From positions 1 to 45,154 of IMG/VR virus record IMGVR_UViG_3300009593_000032: a stretch of DNA of 45,154 nucleotides, one strand, 5' to 3'. Of this stretch, positions 30,901 through 40,174 are shown piece by piece. Under the pieces are notes generated by a model. That model was not told where the DNA came from. It made no database searches and saw nothing but the letters and a program-made list of their open reading frames with translations. This DNA is from a virus. Within the stretch, counting starts at the first letter, position 1. Every line of letters starts with the position of its first letter. Both the position numbers and the translations under genes were made by a program.

Positions 30901-33900
30901 ATATTATGTCCTTTTGCTTTAGGATTAACTGCGTTTTTAAAATCCTTCCTCGCTTCAAGAGCATTAAAGAAAGTATGCTCAATATCTAAATGAATAATAT
31001 CTTTTCTAGGAATACTTACATCTTCTCCAAGACCATCTAATAGTCGTCCAGTTAATTCGCCCTTATCATTCAATCCTTTAAACTCTATTTCCCTTATAGG
31101 AGTAGATTCTTTTTGTTTTTTAATACTTTCTTTGTCTTTATCTGTTAATGTATAGTCTCTTTGTACTTTCTTTGATTTGTCAAGAACATCTACTGACCAA
31201 ACCTTGACAGATTTACCATCAAGTAATCGCTTTGCCATTGCTTCGGTAAAAGGTTCTACAGTCCTATTTTTCAATTTTGCCTCAATCCACTCTACAGGAG
31301 TTAGTGCATTTACACTAGATTTTATACTAAAAACCTTACCGTGGTACATTTCCGATCTAAGGATATTTGAAAGTCTTACGTCAGTTCCTTTAGATGGAAA
31401 GAATCGCTCACTCAACCAATTAGATTGTGCATTCTCTGGATTCTTCTGCTTATGAGCCCAATCAAGGTCAAATATTTTCTCATTACCATCCTTGCCTTCT
31501 ATTTTCGTATTTATTCTTTGGCTAGTTAATGCATCCAAGTCTAATTGTTTCTTATTAGACCTGAGGTAAGGCAGAATAGCCAAATGCCCATCTTTACGTG
31601 CTTTGTTTTCTGGAGTAGCTAACATTAAAACCTCTCCTTTTGCATTAGTGATTTCAAAATGCTCATTAAATACTTGTTGCTTTAAATGCACCAAGTCAGG
31701 GTTTTTAGAGTTTTTCATTCCATCTAGAGTCAAGTTTAATAAAAGTGGAGCTGCATAGTCGTTAAAATAGTCTAAGTGGTCTTGAGCTGTCCATTCTTTT
31801 TTACCAGAACGATTATTTTTAATTTTTTCACCTTTACTATTAACTCTCTCGTGAACCTTTTTAGTTTTTAAGAACATATTACCGTCTAAATCTAATCTCC
31901 ATCCTTTTCCTTCCCCTGACATTATTTTTGTTTCAATTACTTGTTTGTTTATCCAAGGTAATATGTTTTGCTGACCTTCCATTTTATGTTTTTTAGGTGC
32001 TTCAGCAAGTCCTGCTCCTAATTCTCCCACTATCTTTATTTTTTTATAACCACCCTTATTAAAAGTTTCAATAATAGTGTTTATATCTTCTTGAACAAGT
32101 TTTTCTATTCTAGGTTTATCAGCATCAATAAAATATGATTCTTTCTTTGTATCGGGTGCCCATTTTGTTCTAACTCCTATTGCATTAGATAATCCTCTTA
32201 TTTCTGCAGAGCCACCAGTTCCTTTCCTAGCATTATTATCTCCAAATATCCATAAGGTATCTTTTTCTTTACTTACATGTTCTTTTAAATTAGATATTTT
32301 TTTTGCTGGCTTAAAGGACTCTACTGCTACAGAATTTCCAGATTGAGTAATATAATTCATATAGTCATGAATATCTTGATTGAAGTTTGTTACTTTTCCA
32401 ATATTTTTTGATACCATTGCGTTGCTTACGGCTTGCTCTAGCCTTTCTTGAGGATTAAAGACGTCTTTTATTCCAGCTTCTCTTCCTTTTATTCTCTGCT
32501 CAAAACCCCAACCTACATTATGACCAGCATCTGTTAATCCGCCACCTTTTATTAAATTATCTAAACCATTTGCTACTTTAGGGTCTGCAAATCCTTTTTT
32601 AAAGTCTTTAGGAACGTTATTGTAAATAGCAACGGCATCTCCGTCATAATCAGCACCACCCAATTTCTCTGCAGTTTTTCTAGAAACAATTATACCTCTA
32701 CCTTGAGAGCCTTCAATAAACCCACCTAACGTTAAAGAGTTAATACCTGAAGGAGCAGATACTGGATTTCTAATTACAATCATATCCAAAATTTCTTCTT
32801 TAATCTGATTCATTATCTCTGTTTTATTTTTAGTTGGAGATTGTTTGCTTAAAGTTTGATATAAATCAAAAGCTTCTCCAAGTGTTTTAGGTGTTGAATC
32901 TTTTTGTTTTATAATATAAGACTCTCCTTTTACTCTACCTTTTGTATCCTTAATTAAACCTTTAGGCTCAGTACCTTTTATATATATAACCTTATTATCT
33001 CCTAGCTTGTGTTCTATTATAAAACTTCCATCAGATTGTTTTTTAATTTTATCTGAAAAATTACTTTTCTCTCCTCTCTTTTTAGAGTTTTGTAAAATAT
33101 TTTGTAACTGTTTATTTGCCTGTTCTAAATTGTCTACAACCCATATATCAAGCGCATCTTTTTTCCCAGTACGAACATTTGTACTTTTAAGAGTTGGGTG
33201 TTCATACATATCAACCATAACATCATATATTACAGTATCTTTCCCCTTTAAGTCTTTACCCTTAAAATCGTTTCTAAATGTAATCTTTTTATCTCTGTGT
33301 CCTTCGTATAAATAAAAATTATTATCCTTTAAATCTTTACCTAGCATTTTAGCAACACTAGGAGTTAAAGCCTTCATTCTTGTAAAGGAAAAAGCAGCAT
33401 TACTTCTAGGTCTTGTAAGCCTATTAATAATATGCTTTCTAAAAGACGCCTCAAATAAAGACATATTGTTACCCAAGGTTAAAACTATCGGGTCATAATT
33501 AAAACCTGCCAATAGCTCATTTACACCCTTAACACTAATATCTAGTACATCGCCAGTACTCTCACTTATTTCATTTCTAATGTTTTTATGGTCTCTAAAC
33601 ATAGCTTCCATAAACTCTTTAGCTAAAGGACTATTTATTTGATTGTTCATTACATCTAATATTGTTTGAAGATCAACCCTATTAATATCTAAAGACTTAT
33701 TATTGACTTTTAATCTAGCATTAGGGTCTGCTAGTAGAGAGACTTGATAATCAACTAATGCCTTATTATAGTCTTCCATATAAGATTTATCTCCACGCCT
33801 AGACTCTTCTATCATTTTTGTAATAGCATCGTTTAAAGGTTTACCCATATTCATATTTCTCTTTAAAATAGATTGAACTGGCATAAACTCAAACCCTAAG

Positions 33901-36900
33901 CTAGAATCCATTACATCATATTCGGAATCAATCAGCCTAATAGACTCTTGGTCTATCTCAAAAATAGAATTTCTTAAAGAGTTTTTAGATGAATATATTC
34001 CATTTTTATAATCAAGTTGAACCATTGGATGTCTAGAGTTACTTTTTCTTCCAGACTCCATAATGATAACGTCTATATTTTTAGCTTCCATAAAAGCATT
34101 TAGTTCTTTGTCTGGTCTTTGGGCAGCAGATTTATTAAGCAATAATCCTCTTCTATTAGCAAAGTCTGGAGCTTGAATAAGTATATCCTTGATATAATCA
34201 TTTGATCTATCTCCGTCTCTTCCTTGATTTTTTAGTATAGCATCATGTAATTTCCATCTATAAAATTTTACACCATCTGGATTTATTTCACCAGAGTTAA
34301 ATGCGTTTTGAAACAATTCAGAACTGTCATTTACAATTAATGTGTTTAGCTTCCCATTCTTTCCATATTTAATTTCTAAAGCTCTAGCTTGAGGATTGTC
34401 AAATACTTTTCTATACTGCATATATTTTGCAATACTAGAGTATGAGTTCATTCCGTCTTTAACATATTTGTCAAAAGCTCTCTTGACTGTCTTTAAGTTA
34501 ATGTCAGCATTAGACAAAGATATTAAACCAGCATCCCTAAGTTCATATATCACATTAGACAAGAGCTCATCATAAAATCTTTCATTATTAGACTTGTATT
34601 GAGTTTCTTCTGTTCCAAATCTTGTTTTATAGTTAATTAAGTATTTTCTAAAGTCTTTATCTGCCTTCAACCAATCTTTCAAATCTTTTCTAATAGGTTT
34701 AGGAACTTCTCCACCTTCTGCAGCTTTATCTTTTTGAGCTAAGCTTCTAATTTTAGCTTGTTGTGTTTTTGGATTAGTGTGATGCAAATATGGATGATGT
34801 TGAACTATATCTACTCCACCTTTCTGCATAATAATTGCTCCTGAATCATATATTGCTTTACCTATATCTGCATAAGGACCGATTGCTTGCCAAGCTTCTT
34901 GCTTAGGAAGAAATGAATCCATTTTAATTTCACCTTGTAATCTAGCCGTTCCTGTCACTTCTGCATATTCTATACTTATTTCAAATAAGCCGTCTTTTTT
35001 ATTATAAAACTTATTATAGTAATCTATGGTTGTTTCACTTTTAAGAGGTTTTCCAACATCGTCTACAGACCTGGTTATTTTAATTTTAATGTCTTTGGTT
35101 TTCCAACCTTCTTTTACGACCTCTATAGTTAATCCTTGTTTAATTATTTTTTGACTATTAGCATTCCAGTCTTTAATAAGTTTTGTTCTATATGCTTTAA
35201 GTTTACTTTTACTGTAAGCTTTCTCTGGATTAAAGCCAATTTCTTTATTTATTGCTTGTACGGCTTTTAGATATTCTTCAAAGTTTCTAGCGTTTTTAGC
35301 AGCAGACTTATATACTTGATACTTGTCACTAAGTCTAGCATTCAAATCTGGGAAATCTTTTTTTATACCCTCCATTAAAGATTCAAATGGGTCTATATTT
35401 TCAGAACCTGCTTCCTTATCTGATTCACGATTGTTCTTAATGTCTTTTTCAACACCGTGCTCTTTTCCTTTATTTGTTATAGCATCTAAAGCAGCTTGTT
35501 CTGAAGCTGTTAAATCTTTTTTAGACCTCAATTTACTTAATGCTGCTACTTTGTGTGCGTGAGATAAATTTAATATATTAAAAATATCTTGAGGGCCTAC
35601 ATCTCCACCCTTTTCCTCTATCTTAGCTTTAATTCTTTTATACGCCTCAAAGCTATCTCCCATATTTACCAATTCTGGAGTTATCATAGATGATATCTCT
35701 TTTTCTAGAGCTTCTAATTCTTTCGTTGAGAGTTCATTAATAAGTTTTCCATGATATTTTTCCGATATTCCTTTATTAGCAGGGACTTTATAGTTAGGAT
35801 TAAATATGTTTTTAGAAACAAGAGTACCCTGGTCTAACACTGTAGACTTCGTTTCTCCTACTCTTTTTAAACGAATTTCTCCATTTTTAGTAACAGAAGA
35901 AACTTTTGCTAGAACAGGGACTCCTGTAGCAGAGTCAAAAGCTTCTATAGTATCACCCTTTTTTACATTTTCTATATCTACGTCAGGTCTAGATTTAACT
36001 CTATCTAAATCCATCTGAGAAACCTGTTCTGCTGTAATCTTTACTTTGCCTTTTATTTTAGCGTTATTGTCTAAAGCTTGTTTAATGGCTTCTCTTTTAG
36101 TTAAAACTTTTTGTCCCTTCTTACCTTTTCCCTGTAAAACAGATGAAAGTGAGCTGTAGAAAGTATCTACTAAATCATCAGGTCTATTGGTCATTGTTTC
36201 TAGTATATAGTCAGCTTGAAATGTTTCTAGATATTCTTGTGTTTTTTTAGATTCCTTATCAAATCCCTCTATTTTCTTAATTTCATTAGGCTCCCATACA
36301 AAATTGCCATCTTTGTCTTTTTTAAACTTATTGATTTTATCCATATTCTTACCAATAAATTGAGTAGCTTTAATTTCATGTACAGGTCTACCAGCTGCCC
36401 CGAAAAAGAATCCTAATAAATATTCATATACTTGGTCTGGAGTAGAAGCTCCTTGCAGTGTTGATTGACCTCCAGTAAAGGCTGCACCCATACTACCTCT
36501 TACGCCCATATCAATCATAGTAGCAGTATCTTTAGATATTCCACCTTCTAACTTTGCTACGTTTAAATCTTTAAATATTTTATCAGCAGCTTCTCTAATT
36601 TTTGCATGACCAAAGTTTATTTTAGCTGGGTTTTTAGATGCTATTGCTTTACCGATATTTACGTAGTTACTTATACCGCCAAACACAGCCCCTGCTGCTG
36701 CACCGTGAATAGCTGCTTGAGCCCAACCTTCTGGACCTTCTTTTCTAGAAGATACAGCCATAGCCATACTTAAATGAGCACTCTGCTCCATTATATTTAA
36801 AAACTGAGGGTCTAAGCCAGATACTTTTTTACCAATAAAACTATTTCGAAGAACTTCTGAACTACCTAATTTATTTTTACCTTGTTCTATTACCCAGTCT

Positions 36901-37427
36901 GCAGCTTTCATAGGGACTGAACGTAATTGCATTTTTCCATTTCTTTCAGTTGCTAAGATAGGAATTTTCTTACCTCCATAGACTAGAGCATCCTCTACTT
37001 TTTTAGCAGCAGCTAACCTTGCTGCTCTGAATGCACCTTTTTTAGTAGCAGAAGCACCTAGTGAAGCTCCAAATGTTAATACACCAGCAATAATATCAGG
37101 AGCAAAACCAATAAGATGACCAATCTTGTTCATCATAGCTTCTGTTTGAGTTTTAGGGTCGTCTGCCCATCCGAAAGTAGTAAAACCTTCTACTACACCA
37201 CTTGTAAGTTGATTTATAGCACCTACAATTTTATTTTCATCATCTTCTAAGTCACGCTTAAATTCTACACCTTGAGCTTTTGCAAAGCTTTCCATTTGCC
37301 CAACTTGTTCTTCGGTAAAAGTGCTTGGATTTTTTTGATACTCAGACATAGAAAGGTTGAAGTAAGATTGTTCATCCATCAACCCCTTATCTCTAAGGCT
37401 AGAGTAGTATGCAAACTTAGTACTCAT
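27906..37427 (-). CDS. Giant virion protein with a double-psi-barrel RNA polymerase core
   Basis: 3173 residues. N-terminus: three Gly/Ala-rich hydrophobic stretches (about 102-127, 234-254, 308-346), as in ejection proteins that enter membranes. Polymerase: VIRNPVSAPSG (R-x-P element) followed by GGADYDGDAVAIY, with catalytic aspartates D1593, D1595 and D1597. This matches the beta-prime RxPxLH...NADFDGD order. SNAMVSKNIGKVTNF, about 80 residues on, fits the IGxIxN helix seen after this motif in YonO- and RDR-type enzymes. A candidate first-barrel lysine lies in IMESGRKS near residue 1123. A separate FGDN...GGSAEIR domain sits at about 1715-1825. The C-terminal 1300 residues are helical. Neighbours are ejection genes; early transcription from the virion is inferred. 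Confidence 0.75.
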   Translation of the reverse strand: MSTKFAYYSSLRDKGLMDEQSYFNLSMSEYQKNPSTFTEEQVGQMESFAKAQGVEFKRDLEDDENKIVGAINQLTSGVVEGFTTFGWADDPKTQTEAMMNKIGHLIGFAPDIIAGVLTFGASLGASATKKGAFRAARLAAAKKVEDALVYGGKKIPILATERNGKMQLRSVPMKAADWVIEQGKNKLGSSEVLRNSFIGKKVSGLDPQFLNIMEQSAHLSMAMAVSSRKEGPEGWAQAAIHGAAAGAVFGGISNYVNIGKAIASKNPAKINFGHAKIREAADKIFKDLNVAKLEGGISKDTATMIDMGVRGSMGAAFTGGQSTLQGASTPDQVYEYLLGFFFGAAGRPVHEIKATQFIGKNMDKINKFKKDKDGNFVWEPNEIKKIEGFDKESKKTQEYLETFQADYILETMTNRPDDLVDTFYSSLSSVLQGKGKKGQKVLTKREAIKQALDNNAKIKGKVKITAEQVSQMDLDRVKSRPDVDIENVKKGDTIEAFDSATGVPVLAKVSSVTKNGEIRLKRVGETKSTVLDQGTLVSKNIFNPNYKVPANKGISEKYHGKLINELSTKELEALEKEISSMITPELVNMGDSFEAYKRIKAKIEEKGGDVGPQDIFNILNLSHAHKVAALSKLRSKKDLTASEQAALDAITNKGKEHGVEKDIKNNRESDKEAGSENIDPFESLMEGIKKDFPDLNARLSDKYQVYKSAAKNARNFEEYLKAVQAINKEIGFNPEKAYSKSKLKAYRTKLIKDWNANSQKIIKQGLTIEVVKEGWKTKDIKIKITRSVDDVGKPLKSETTIDYYNKFYNKKDGLFEISIEYAEVTGTARLQGEIKMDSFLPKQEAWQAIGPYADIGKAIYDSGAIIMQKGGVDIVQHHPYLHHTNPKTQQAKIRSLAQKDKAAEGGEVPKPIRKDLKDWLKADKDFRKYLINYKTRFGTEETQYKSNNERFYDELLSNVIYELRDAGLISLSNADINLKTVKRAFDKYVKDGMNSYSSIAKYMQYRKVFDNPQARALEIKYGKNGKLNTLIVNDSSELFQNAFNSGEINPDGVKFYRWKLHDAILKNQGRDGDRSNDYIKDILIQAPDFANRRGLLLNKSAAQRPDKELNAFMEAKNIDVIIMESGRKSNSRHPMVQLDYKNGIYSSKNSLRNSIFEIDQESIRLIDSEYDVMDSSLGFEFMPVQSILKRNMNMGKPLNDAITKMIEESRRGDKSYMEDYNKALVDYQVSLLADPNARLKVNNKSLDINRVDLQTILDVMNNQINSPLAKEFMEAMFRDHKNIRNEISESTGDVLDISVKGVNELLAGFNYDPIVLTLGNNMSLFEASFRKHIINRLTRPRSNAAFSFTRMKALTPSVAKMLGKDLKDNNFYLYEGHRDKKITFRNDFKGKDLKGKDTVIYDVMVDMYEHPTLKSTNVRTGKKDALDIWVVDNLEQANKQLQNILQNSKKRGEKSNFSDKIKKQSDGSFIIEHKLGDNKVIYIKGTEPKGLIKDTKGRVKGESYIIKQKDSTPKTLGEAFDLYQTLSKQSPTKNKTEIMNQIKEEILDMIVIRNPVSAPSGINSLTLGGFIEGSQGRGIIVSRKTAEKLGGADYDGDAVAIYNNVPKDFKKGFADPKVANGLDNLIKGGGLTDAGHNVGWGFEQRIKGREAGIKDVFNPQERLEQAVSNAMVSKNIGKVTNFNQDIHDYMNYITQSGNSVAVESFKPAKKISNLKEHVSKEKDTLWIFGDNNARKGTGGSAEIRGLSNAIGVRTKWAPDTKKESYFIDADKPRIEKLVQEDINTIIETFNKGGYKKIKIVGELGAGLAEAPKKHKMEGQQNILPWINKQVIETKIMSGEGKGWRLDLDGNMFLKTKKVHERVNSKGEKIKNNRSGKKEWTAQDHLDYFNDYAAPLLLNLTLDGMKNSKNPDLVHLKQQVFNEHFEITNAKGEVLMLATPENKARKDGHLAILPYLRSNKKQLDLDALTSQRINTKIEGKDGNEKIFDLDWAHKQKNPENAQSNWLSERFFPSKGTDVRLSNILRSEMYHGKVFSIKSSVNALTPVEWIEAKLKNRTVEPFTEAMAKRLLDGKSVKVWSVDVLDKSKKVQRDYTLTDKDKESIKKQKESTPIREIEFKGLNDKGELTGRLLDGLGEDVSIPRKDIIHLDIEHTFFNALEARKDFKNAVNPKAKGHNINEISEKGDVFLTQMTKDSGVADVYLNDSLTDIANGLRIGMFREASMHINPEIFPSSNLPTLFSNLLKGLKNSKNSPVLSKLRENGVLSPEVESWIKITELIEQSGMSTDKAVEVFNMIDSIAPNLMNGAQKSQAIAYQAASAASAIRLELMASRLLDQGKKGNLIDEGFSKKQIEDKLTEIINTSWMIKASDLAKFKSGKELPQNDFNIHEAIKRYKEDYLPYIGEKRLKNKKHIDAFEEIFSHMMLSNISAGKQKIESFYKNMNQELNFGFGKESESPLGKLDLTSRKVKVFNRNTQKNEYKTLPEVMEMYAKQPNHIENRLNDLKSIMNSGRFNSNSATAVDIFKRLISSTRMTMLERPNLLKSDSIPLIHKQNFIKGLRDMIDYGMVKNLKSPEGREAIVVEVDRTPVEFESAVKKALKGADSSLFIPKNVTISKEQIVNNVSYDKNGKPIIKKVSKPDPKKEVFITDAEGIDFVAAVIKNQKSNISLNQNIKDSIVSYVNQLSPEQRVKWLDRKGSTPLNIVDLTRDIDLSNSVINEVQLEQLKRFIDIVDKNPRIAETVEGLFAQFGVDIGITGRPYIGKTIQLMNGNDLRMFNNMLEDLYLKPTNMYQKFKKWTTERKIKVKKGEKIERPKNWLDKAYFYFFTEHVGKKYLEPREMLEHQVQEQIIEDVIEGKVVIGKRTYVAPTNSIELVRRQVDESRKFSAAFQDFFQKDLKERFRELDVEGPLKDYMDEMMEIAVDYRVYDNGEFGGRKTFYKKESRDMFEESFNRSKKRLEEIAKEHSTFEIKDIAAGAGKRKNITPEDLVKLLNNKITDTYQMFVDQLITKGMELDSNGKEYKFTKKTLDDVMHTYIDKDGNRYQFIDYKKINKRYKTQQHGITDIVEALMAPKGSKKSGNLIGMNELLMYRYEYELLNYVKEKFPEFDPAREATHTKEILNFVKSFRKALPMESSLMSLITKNGKADPYWHFQGHLDFSKNKTNIDAWIERSIKS

Positions 37428-37429
37428 TT

Positions 37430-38134
37430 TTATCTACCTAAACTATCTAAATATGCTTTATATGTTTCTATATTGTTTACATAGTCATTATAAGTAGAGC
37501 GTGTAGTAGCGTCTTTAGTACCTCTTCTTTTTTGCATTTTATCAGTAATCCAGCTATCTTTACTAAATTTACTATGCAAATAATTTACCTCTTCTTTTAA
37601 AGCTGCAATTCTTTCTGCATCTTTACCTGTAATTCTACCGCCATACTTAGCTTTTCCTGCTTCAAATCGTTTCAAATTAGCCATCTCGTTTTGTAATATA
37701 GTCATTTTCTCGCCTAAGGTAGTCATCATCTCACCTTCCATAGTTTGATGTTTAAACTTTTTAATACCAAGTAACCAGCCTAAGTCCTGACCTGGCTCAA
37801 CGTCCTTATTAAAAAACCCTTTAGTTGTTTCAAAGTCTGAAGCTGATTTTACTAAGCCAGCAGATGTAGCATCTGACGCACTATATTGTTCAGCAAATTC
37901 CATTTCAGCTATCATAGCTCTATGCTTAATGTCTCTAAGAGCTTTATCTGCACCATACATAGCTTCTTCTTTTAAATTATGCGAAAATAAAGCACGTTTT
38001 TTAAAATCATTAAAAGCTTCTTCTCTTTTCTCGGATGGAGTTTCTTTAGTGATTTCATCTATAAGACCTCTCCCAGAGCGAGCCATCTTAGTAAACGCCT
38101 CCATTCTTAAAGTTTGTAAATCCTTACTTGCCAT
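37430..38134 (-). CDS. Helical virion protein, unknown
   Basis: 234 residues, almost wholly helical and charged, without hydrophobic segments. Examples: MEAFTKMARSGRGLIDEI, then FKKRALFSHNLKEEAM, and later LKEEVNYLHSKFSKD. It lies between the T7 gp14-like protein and the giant protein, two bases before the latter. A core or ejection role is inferred from the gene order portal-side core proteins usually have. Confidence 0.5.
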   Translation of the reverse strand: MASKDLQTLRMEAFTKMARSGRGLIDEITKETPSEKREEAFNDFKKRALFSHNLKEEAMYGADKALRDIKHRAMIAEMEFAEQYSASDATSAGLVKSASDFETTKGFFNKDVEPGQDLGWLLGIKKFKHQTMEGEMMTTLGEKMTILQNEMANLKRFEAGKAKYGGRITGKDAERIAALKEEVNYLHSKFSKDSWITDKMQKRRGTKDATTRSTYNDYVNNIETYKAYLDSLGR

Positions 38135-38142
38135 AATATCTC

Positions 38143-38700
38143 CTATACATATTTCATGTTGTTAGTGTTTAAATCTACTTCAGGTGTGTAAATACCTTCT
38201 TTAGCATATGCAGCTCTTAAATCGTCAACAGAAGCTTGAGCTCTATTCAACTCAGACCCTAACTGATTTTGAGTTTGATCTACATATTGTCGTGTTTGTA
38301 ATGCTTGTGAGCCTAATTGCATTCCTAATAAACCTTGCATTTGACCTCTAGCTCTATTTTCTCCACCGAAAGCCAAATTAGATTGGCCTCCACCTTCTAT
38401 TTTAGATAAAGCGTTTTCATAAATTCTTTGACCAGTAAGATTTCCAGAATCTCTATAAAAATCTGCTGTACTTCTATACTCTTGAGTAATTTCTGGTATT
38501 TCAGCACGAATTTGTTCTACATCTGATTGATATTGCTTCTTCAATCTAGCTCTTCTTCTTTTTTCTGCCTTACGAGACTTAAAGAAGCTTATTCCTCCCA
38601 TTAAAACTCCTGCACCAATCATGTAAGGGTTTAAAGAGTCACCAGCTAAAAATTTAGCTGCATTAGTTTTCCAGTTACCGCCACTATCGTTATCACTCAT
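38143..38700 (-). CDS. Internal core / ejection protein (T7 gp14-like layout)
   Basis: 185 residues. One N-terminal hydrophobic segment (PYMIGAGVLMGGISFF, about 25-40) is followed by a very basic stretch RKAEKRRRARLKKQ and a long Q- and A-rich helical region to the C-terminus. The layout is that of small ejection proteins such as T7 gp14. It is the first of the ejection cluster after the lysozyme-like gene and overlaps it at TAATG. Family membership is by layout, not by motif. Confidence 0.6.
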   Translation of the reverse strand: MSDNDSGGNWKTNAAKFLAGDSLNPYMIGAGVLMGGISFFKSRKAEKRRRARLKKQYQSDVEQIRAEIPEITQEYRSTADFYRDSGNLTGQRIYENALSKIEGGGQSNLAFGGENRARGQMQGLLGMQLGSQALQTRQYVDQTQNQLGSELNRAQASVDDLRAAYAKEGIYTPEVDLNTNNMKYV

Positions 38701-39425
38701 TAGTATCCTCCTTTATTTTTTTCGTCATTATAACCTGGCTCTAAACCGAACATTAATTGTAATGTTCTTTTAAAGCCCTGAAAACCAACTAATTGCTTTC
38801 CTACTTGGTCTGAAACGACCTGGTTTGTTTCCATCATTGTTTTTTCCATTGTTTCATTTTTATAGTGCAAGCTACTTTTGTATGTCGCTTCTCTATATAC
38901 GTCATAAACTTCTCCAAATATCTTATTAGTTCTATTTACTGTTGCTTCATCTGGTCCTTTTTCTCCAGCCATATGATGTAATTTATAATATGCGTCCATA
39001 GCACCTTGCTTATCACCCTTCATTACTTCTCTCATATACTTATCGCTACCATCTTTTTCTAACATATCAGCCATAAAGACTAACTGTTGCTGTTGAGGTG
39101 TTAACTGGCTAGCGTCTAAATGTTTATAAGCTTCTTCCATCCAAGGCTCTGAACCTTGTCTTCTCTTAAGTCTATTTAGAGCAGTTTTTAAGGATTGTGG
39201 TTTAAATTGAAACCCTCCCTTTGCTTGGTCGTCTCCAGTATAGTTTTTGTTTTTAATACTCCAGTTTTGGGGATTGCTAACAGCAGAGCTTTCAAGTTCT
39301 AGAACAGCGGGCATAAATACATCTGCTAAATTATGTCTCGCTCTGTCTTTATCGTCTATTTCCAACCTATCTAAATGAAAATCTATCAATTCAGCCATTT
39401 TTGTATTCTTTTTTTCTTGCATCAT
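38700..39425 (-). CDS. Virion-associated lysozyme-like protein
   Basis: 241 residues from ATG at 39423-39425, behind GGAGAAG and overlapping the previous stop as ATGA; a longer frame from 39473 lacks a site and is basic nonsense-like. Residues near 40-60 hold LELESS with a candidate catalytic glutamate, then GGFQFKP about 27 residues later. E-S...GGFQFxP is the active-site pattern of transglycosylase/goose-lysozyme folds. A helical tail follows. It would open peptidoglycan during DNA entry. One motif only, so moderate confidence. Confidence 0.55.
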   Translation of the reverse strand: MMQEKKNTKMAELIDFHLDRLEIDDKDRARHNLADVFMPAVLELESSAVSNPQNWSIKNKNYTGDDQAKGGFQFKPQSLKTALNRLKRRQGSEPWMEEAYKHLDASQLTPQQQQLVFMADMLEKDGSDKYMREVMKGDKQGAMDAYYKLHHMAGEKGPDEATVNRTNKIFGEVYDVYREATYKSSLHYKNETMEKTMMETNQVVSDQVGKQLVGFQGFKRTLQLMFGLEPGYNDEKNKGGY

Positions 39426-40174
39426 TGCTCTTCTCCTTCTCCTATGTATACATAGCCCTTCCCTGTTTGCCATTCATAATTAGGGTCATACTCTTTCGAT
39501 TTATGCGACTGAAAGAAATCTTTTGTCATAGCCCATAAAGACTTTCTTGTATCTGTCGATTGATAACTTGCTGGTTTTTGCCCAGTTACTGCAACATGTA
39601 CTAGAGAATTTACAATTTCTGGTGTTGGTTCAAAAATAGATAAATCTCCAGTATTCCTTGTGCTTGAATAACTAGTTGGACCTGTTCCTTGTGAACTAGT
39701 TACTATATTACTTGCAGCTGGATTTGATCCTACTGACTCTTTTCTAAGACGCTCTTGTTCAGCAAGTTGCTCTGCTGTTAATGGAAGAGGGTCCCATGGC
39801 TTAGCATCAACACCAGGAATTTCACTTATATCTACCTGAGTATATCCGCCAGGAGCGCCCCAATTCATATCGTCTGTCACGTTCTCAAGAGTCAAATCAC
39901 CTGCTAGGTCCTCCTCTTCTGAAGTTATTCCATCTAAATTATCAGGTCTTTTAGGTGGATTTTTTTGTAGTTCACTAGTATAATAATCCTGTGCGGATTC
40001 TTTAATCTTTTTCCATCCACCGTATACTTCTTTTGTAGTGTCTGCCATATGTTCAAACATTTTTCTTCTCTGTACTACTGGGTCATTAAATGCTTGAGTT
40101 TCAGAATATGCATCCTCTATTAAGCCCATATTTTTTCTATTTGCAGCTAATAAGCTGTGCTTTCTTGTTGCCAT
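39422..40174 (-). CDS. Structural protein of unknown function
   Basis: 250 residues, polar, with a basic N-terminus (TRKHSLLAANRKNMG), an acidic proline-containing middle (ISEIPGVDAKPWDPLPLTAEQLAEQERL, split here for description) and an S/T-rich linker around 160-180. The end is YEWQTGKGYVYIGEGEEQ. Translation start overlaps the previous stop. Its place between the tail protein and lysozyme suggests a virion component; no family recognised. Confidence 0.5.
   Translation of the reverse strand: MATRKHSLLAANRKNMGLIEDAYSETQAFNDPVVQRRKMFEHMADTTKEVYGGWKKIKESAQDYYTSELQKNPPKRPDNLDGITSEEEDLAGDLTLENVTDDMNWGAPGGYTQVDISEIPGVDAKPWDPLPLTAEQLAEQERLRKESVGSNPAASNIVTSSQGTGPTSYSSTRNTGDLSIFEPTPEIVNSLVHVAVTGQKPASYQSTDTRKSLWAMTKDFFQSHKSKEYDPNYEWQTGKGYVYIGEGEEQ

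Noticed and set aside
27906-37427. Zincin metalloprotease domain in the giant protein
   Set aside because: Expected by analogy with some crAss-like giants, but I found no HExxH motif.
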